Below, in pieces: positions 63,313 to 64,000 of a DNA stretch of 64,000 bases (within the stretch, counting starts at the first letter, position 1; each line of letters begins with the position of its first letter). Below the pieces are notes generated by a model. The model had not been told where the DNA came from and ran no database searches. It saw only the letters and a list, made by a program, of their open reading frames with translations. The position numbers were made by a program, and so were the translations under genes. Source of the stretch: Rhodocyclaceae bacterium (lineage in GTDB: Bacteria; Pseudomonadota; Gammaproteobacteria; Burkholderiales; Rhodocyclaceae); contig JADKDD010000001.1 in NCBI GenBank assembly GCA_016718525.1, forward strand, positions 1,763,139 to 1,827,138, written 5' to 3'.

Positions 63313-63676
63313 CTATTTTTTAGTCAGCAGCGACTTCAAACCCGCGAAAGGTGAATGCGTTGAACCGGGACTCAGTGAATCCGAACCGCCGGCGCCTGTT
63401 GCGGCTTCCAGCTGACGCTGGTGTTCGTTGTCATGGCAATACAAACAAAGTAACTCCCAGTTGCTGCCGTTTTCCGGATTATTGTGATGGTTGTAGTCGC
63501 GATGATGCACCGTGAGTTCGCGCAGATTGGCGCGGGGGAAACGTTCGCGCGCACCGACCACAAACCCATGGATAGATTTTCAAGGCCTGTTCGCGGTGGG
63601 TCTCGCCGCGTTCATCAGCGGCGCGACGGGCTTCGGCAACAATACGGTCAAGCTTGGCGGATTTTTCCTGACTCAT
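63313..63676 (-). pseudogene. yajD: YajD-family HNH nuclease-like protein, one frameshift
   Basis: Start MSQEKSAKLDRIVAEARRAA at 63676, then YPWVCGRCAR, where the frame breaks at a run of five G on the plus strand (63534-63538; four restore it). It continues RANLRELTVHHRDYNHHNNP and WELLCLYCHDNEHQRQLEA, the HNH and zinc-cysteine motifs. The rejoined protein has about 120 residues, as expected for YajD. Nuclease activity is inferred from the fold. Confidence 0.82.
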
Positions 63677-63772
63677 GGCGTAATCTTGGGCGTGCCACGG
63701 TCCTAAACTCATTCCACGGACACCGATTGATAACCGCTGCCCGAAGCTCAGGGAAGCAGCAAAAAGGACTTG

Positions 63773-63801
63773 TGACAGTTGGTGCCGGTGGTACGCCGTA
63801 C
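63773..63801 (+). repeat. Dispersed 29-bp repeat, copy 7
   Basis: One mismatch in the core (CAGTTGGTGCCG) and ACGCCGTAC at the 3' end. It lies in the 290-bp gap between yajD and metG. No gene is recognised there; the long minus-strand frame upstream of yajD has no family signature. Confidence 0.7.
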
Positions 63802-63966
63802 CAGTATCGGCTTTGTACAGCCGACCCCACCAGGCGCAAAGCAGTGCTTTAGGAATTCCTGCTTCGCCATCGTCAGTGACAGCCAAATGACGTCGCCCGC
63901 CATTAGAATGTCGGTACCGTTAGACGCAAGCGCTGCGTCGCCGCAAAATCCAGGAAAGCCCGCCTC

Positions 63967-64000
63967 ATGAGTCGCAAAATTCTAGTTACTGCCGCCCTGC
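63967..64000 (+). CDS. metG: Methionine-tRNA ligase, 3' part outside window
   Basis: The last 34 bases read MSRKILVTAAL, the conserved beginning of bacterial MetG (the HIGH motif follows soon after in the family but lies past the window). The proximity to mrp agrees with the gene order known in betaproteobacteria. Only eleven codons are visible, so the call rests on this N terminus and the context. Confidence 0.75.
   Translation, partial: MSRKILVTAAL

Noticed and set aside
1..64000. tRNA, rRNA or CRISPR features
   Set aside because: Gaps were read on both strands and none shows a cloverleaf-like end, rRNA motif or regularly spaced direct repeats; the dispersed repeat is far too widely spaced for CRISPR.

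Overview
The window reads as chromosomal DNA of a betaproteobacterium with moderately high G+C. Supporting signs are the neighbourhoods recG-ubiC-ubiA and mrp next to metG, a PatZ-type acetyltransferase, and a plsC/YgjP/gloA run behind gmhB. I cannot fix the family. No tRNA, rRNA or CRISPR array is visible, and coding density is high.

Layout. 1-3 kb: gmhB (cut by the window edge), plsC, two tandem YgjP-type genes (the first lacking its catalytic motif) and gloA. 3-7.3 kb: an acyl-CoA synthetase and an MBOAT/AlgJ-type O-acetylation pair. 7.3-10.5 kb: a DEDD-exonuclease-like gene with an apparently non-AUG start, an internally duplicated membrane protein, and a ring-opening dioxygenase behind a short coupled leader ORF. 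10.6-15.9 kb: a tight run of AGPS-like flavoprotein, GlpD, FGGY kinase and phosphoribosyltransferase. 16-17.8 kb: a lipoprotein and an IS200-like REP-associated transposase element that cut a following gene. 17.9-26.3 kb: the ubiquinone genes ubiD, ubiA and ubiC mixed with small accessory genes, several of them frameshifted. 26-44.7 kb: an undamaged housekeeping stretch (recG, ridA, mogA, thyA, pgi, folA, acyl-CoA synthetase, MFS, GST, PatZ-like). 44.8-55.6 kb: an arginine block (decarboxylase, AstA, AraC-type ArgR, AotO-like hydrolase, arginine-type binding protein, exported cyanophycinase) on one strand, with a divergent TonB-dependent receptor. 55.7-64 kb: dcd, bioD/bioA/bioF, mrp, a MAPEG protein, a saccharopine-dehydrogenase-like gene, a DUF4136 lipoprotein, yajD and the start of metG.

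Three features stand out. First, a 29-bp sequence with the core CAGTTGGTGCTG recurs eight times, spread over the window and on both strands; three copies lie inside unrelated genes and are read in different frames, so it is conserved as DNA. Second, the 44.8-55.6 kb block looks like a locus for scavenging arginine-rich polymer (cyanophycin) or arginine peptides. Third, small indels break ten or more genes, but only in 17.9-24.3 kb and 56.5-63.6 kb; the 32 kb between is clean. That pattern fits either patchy sequence quality or local gene decay, and it must be settled before the broken genes are called pseudogenes.
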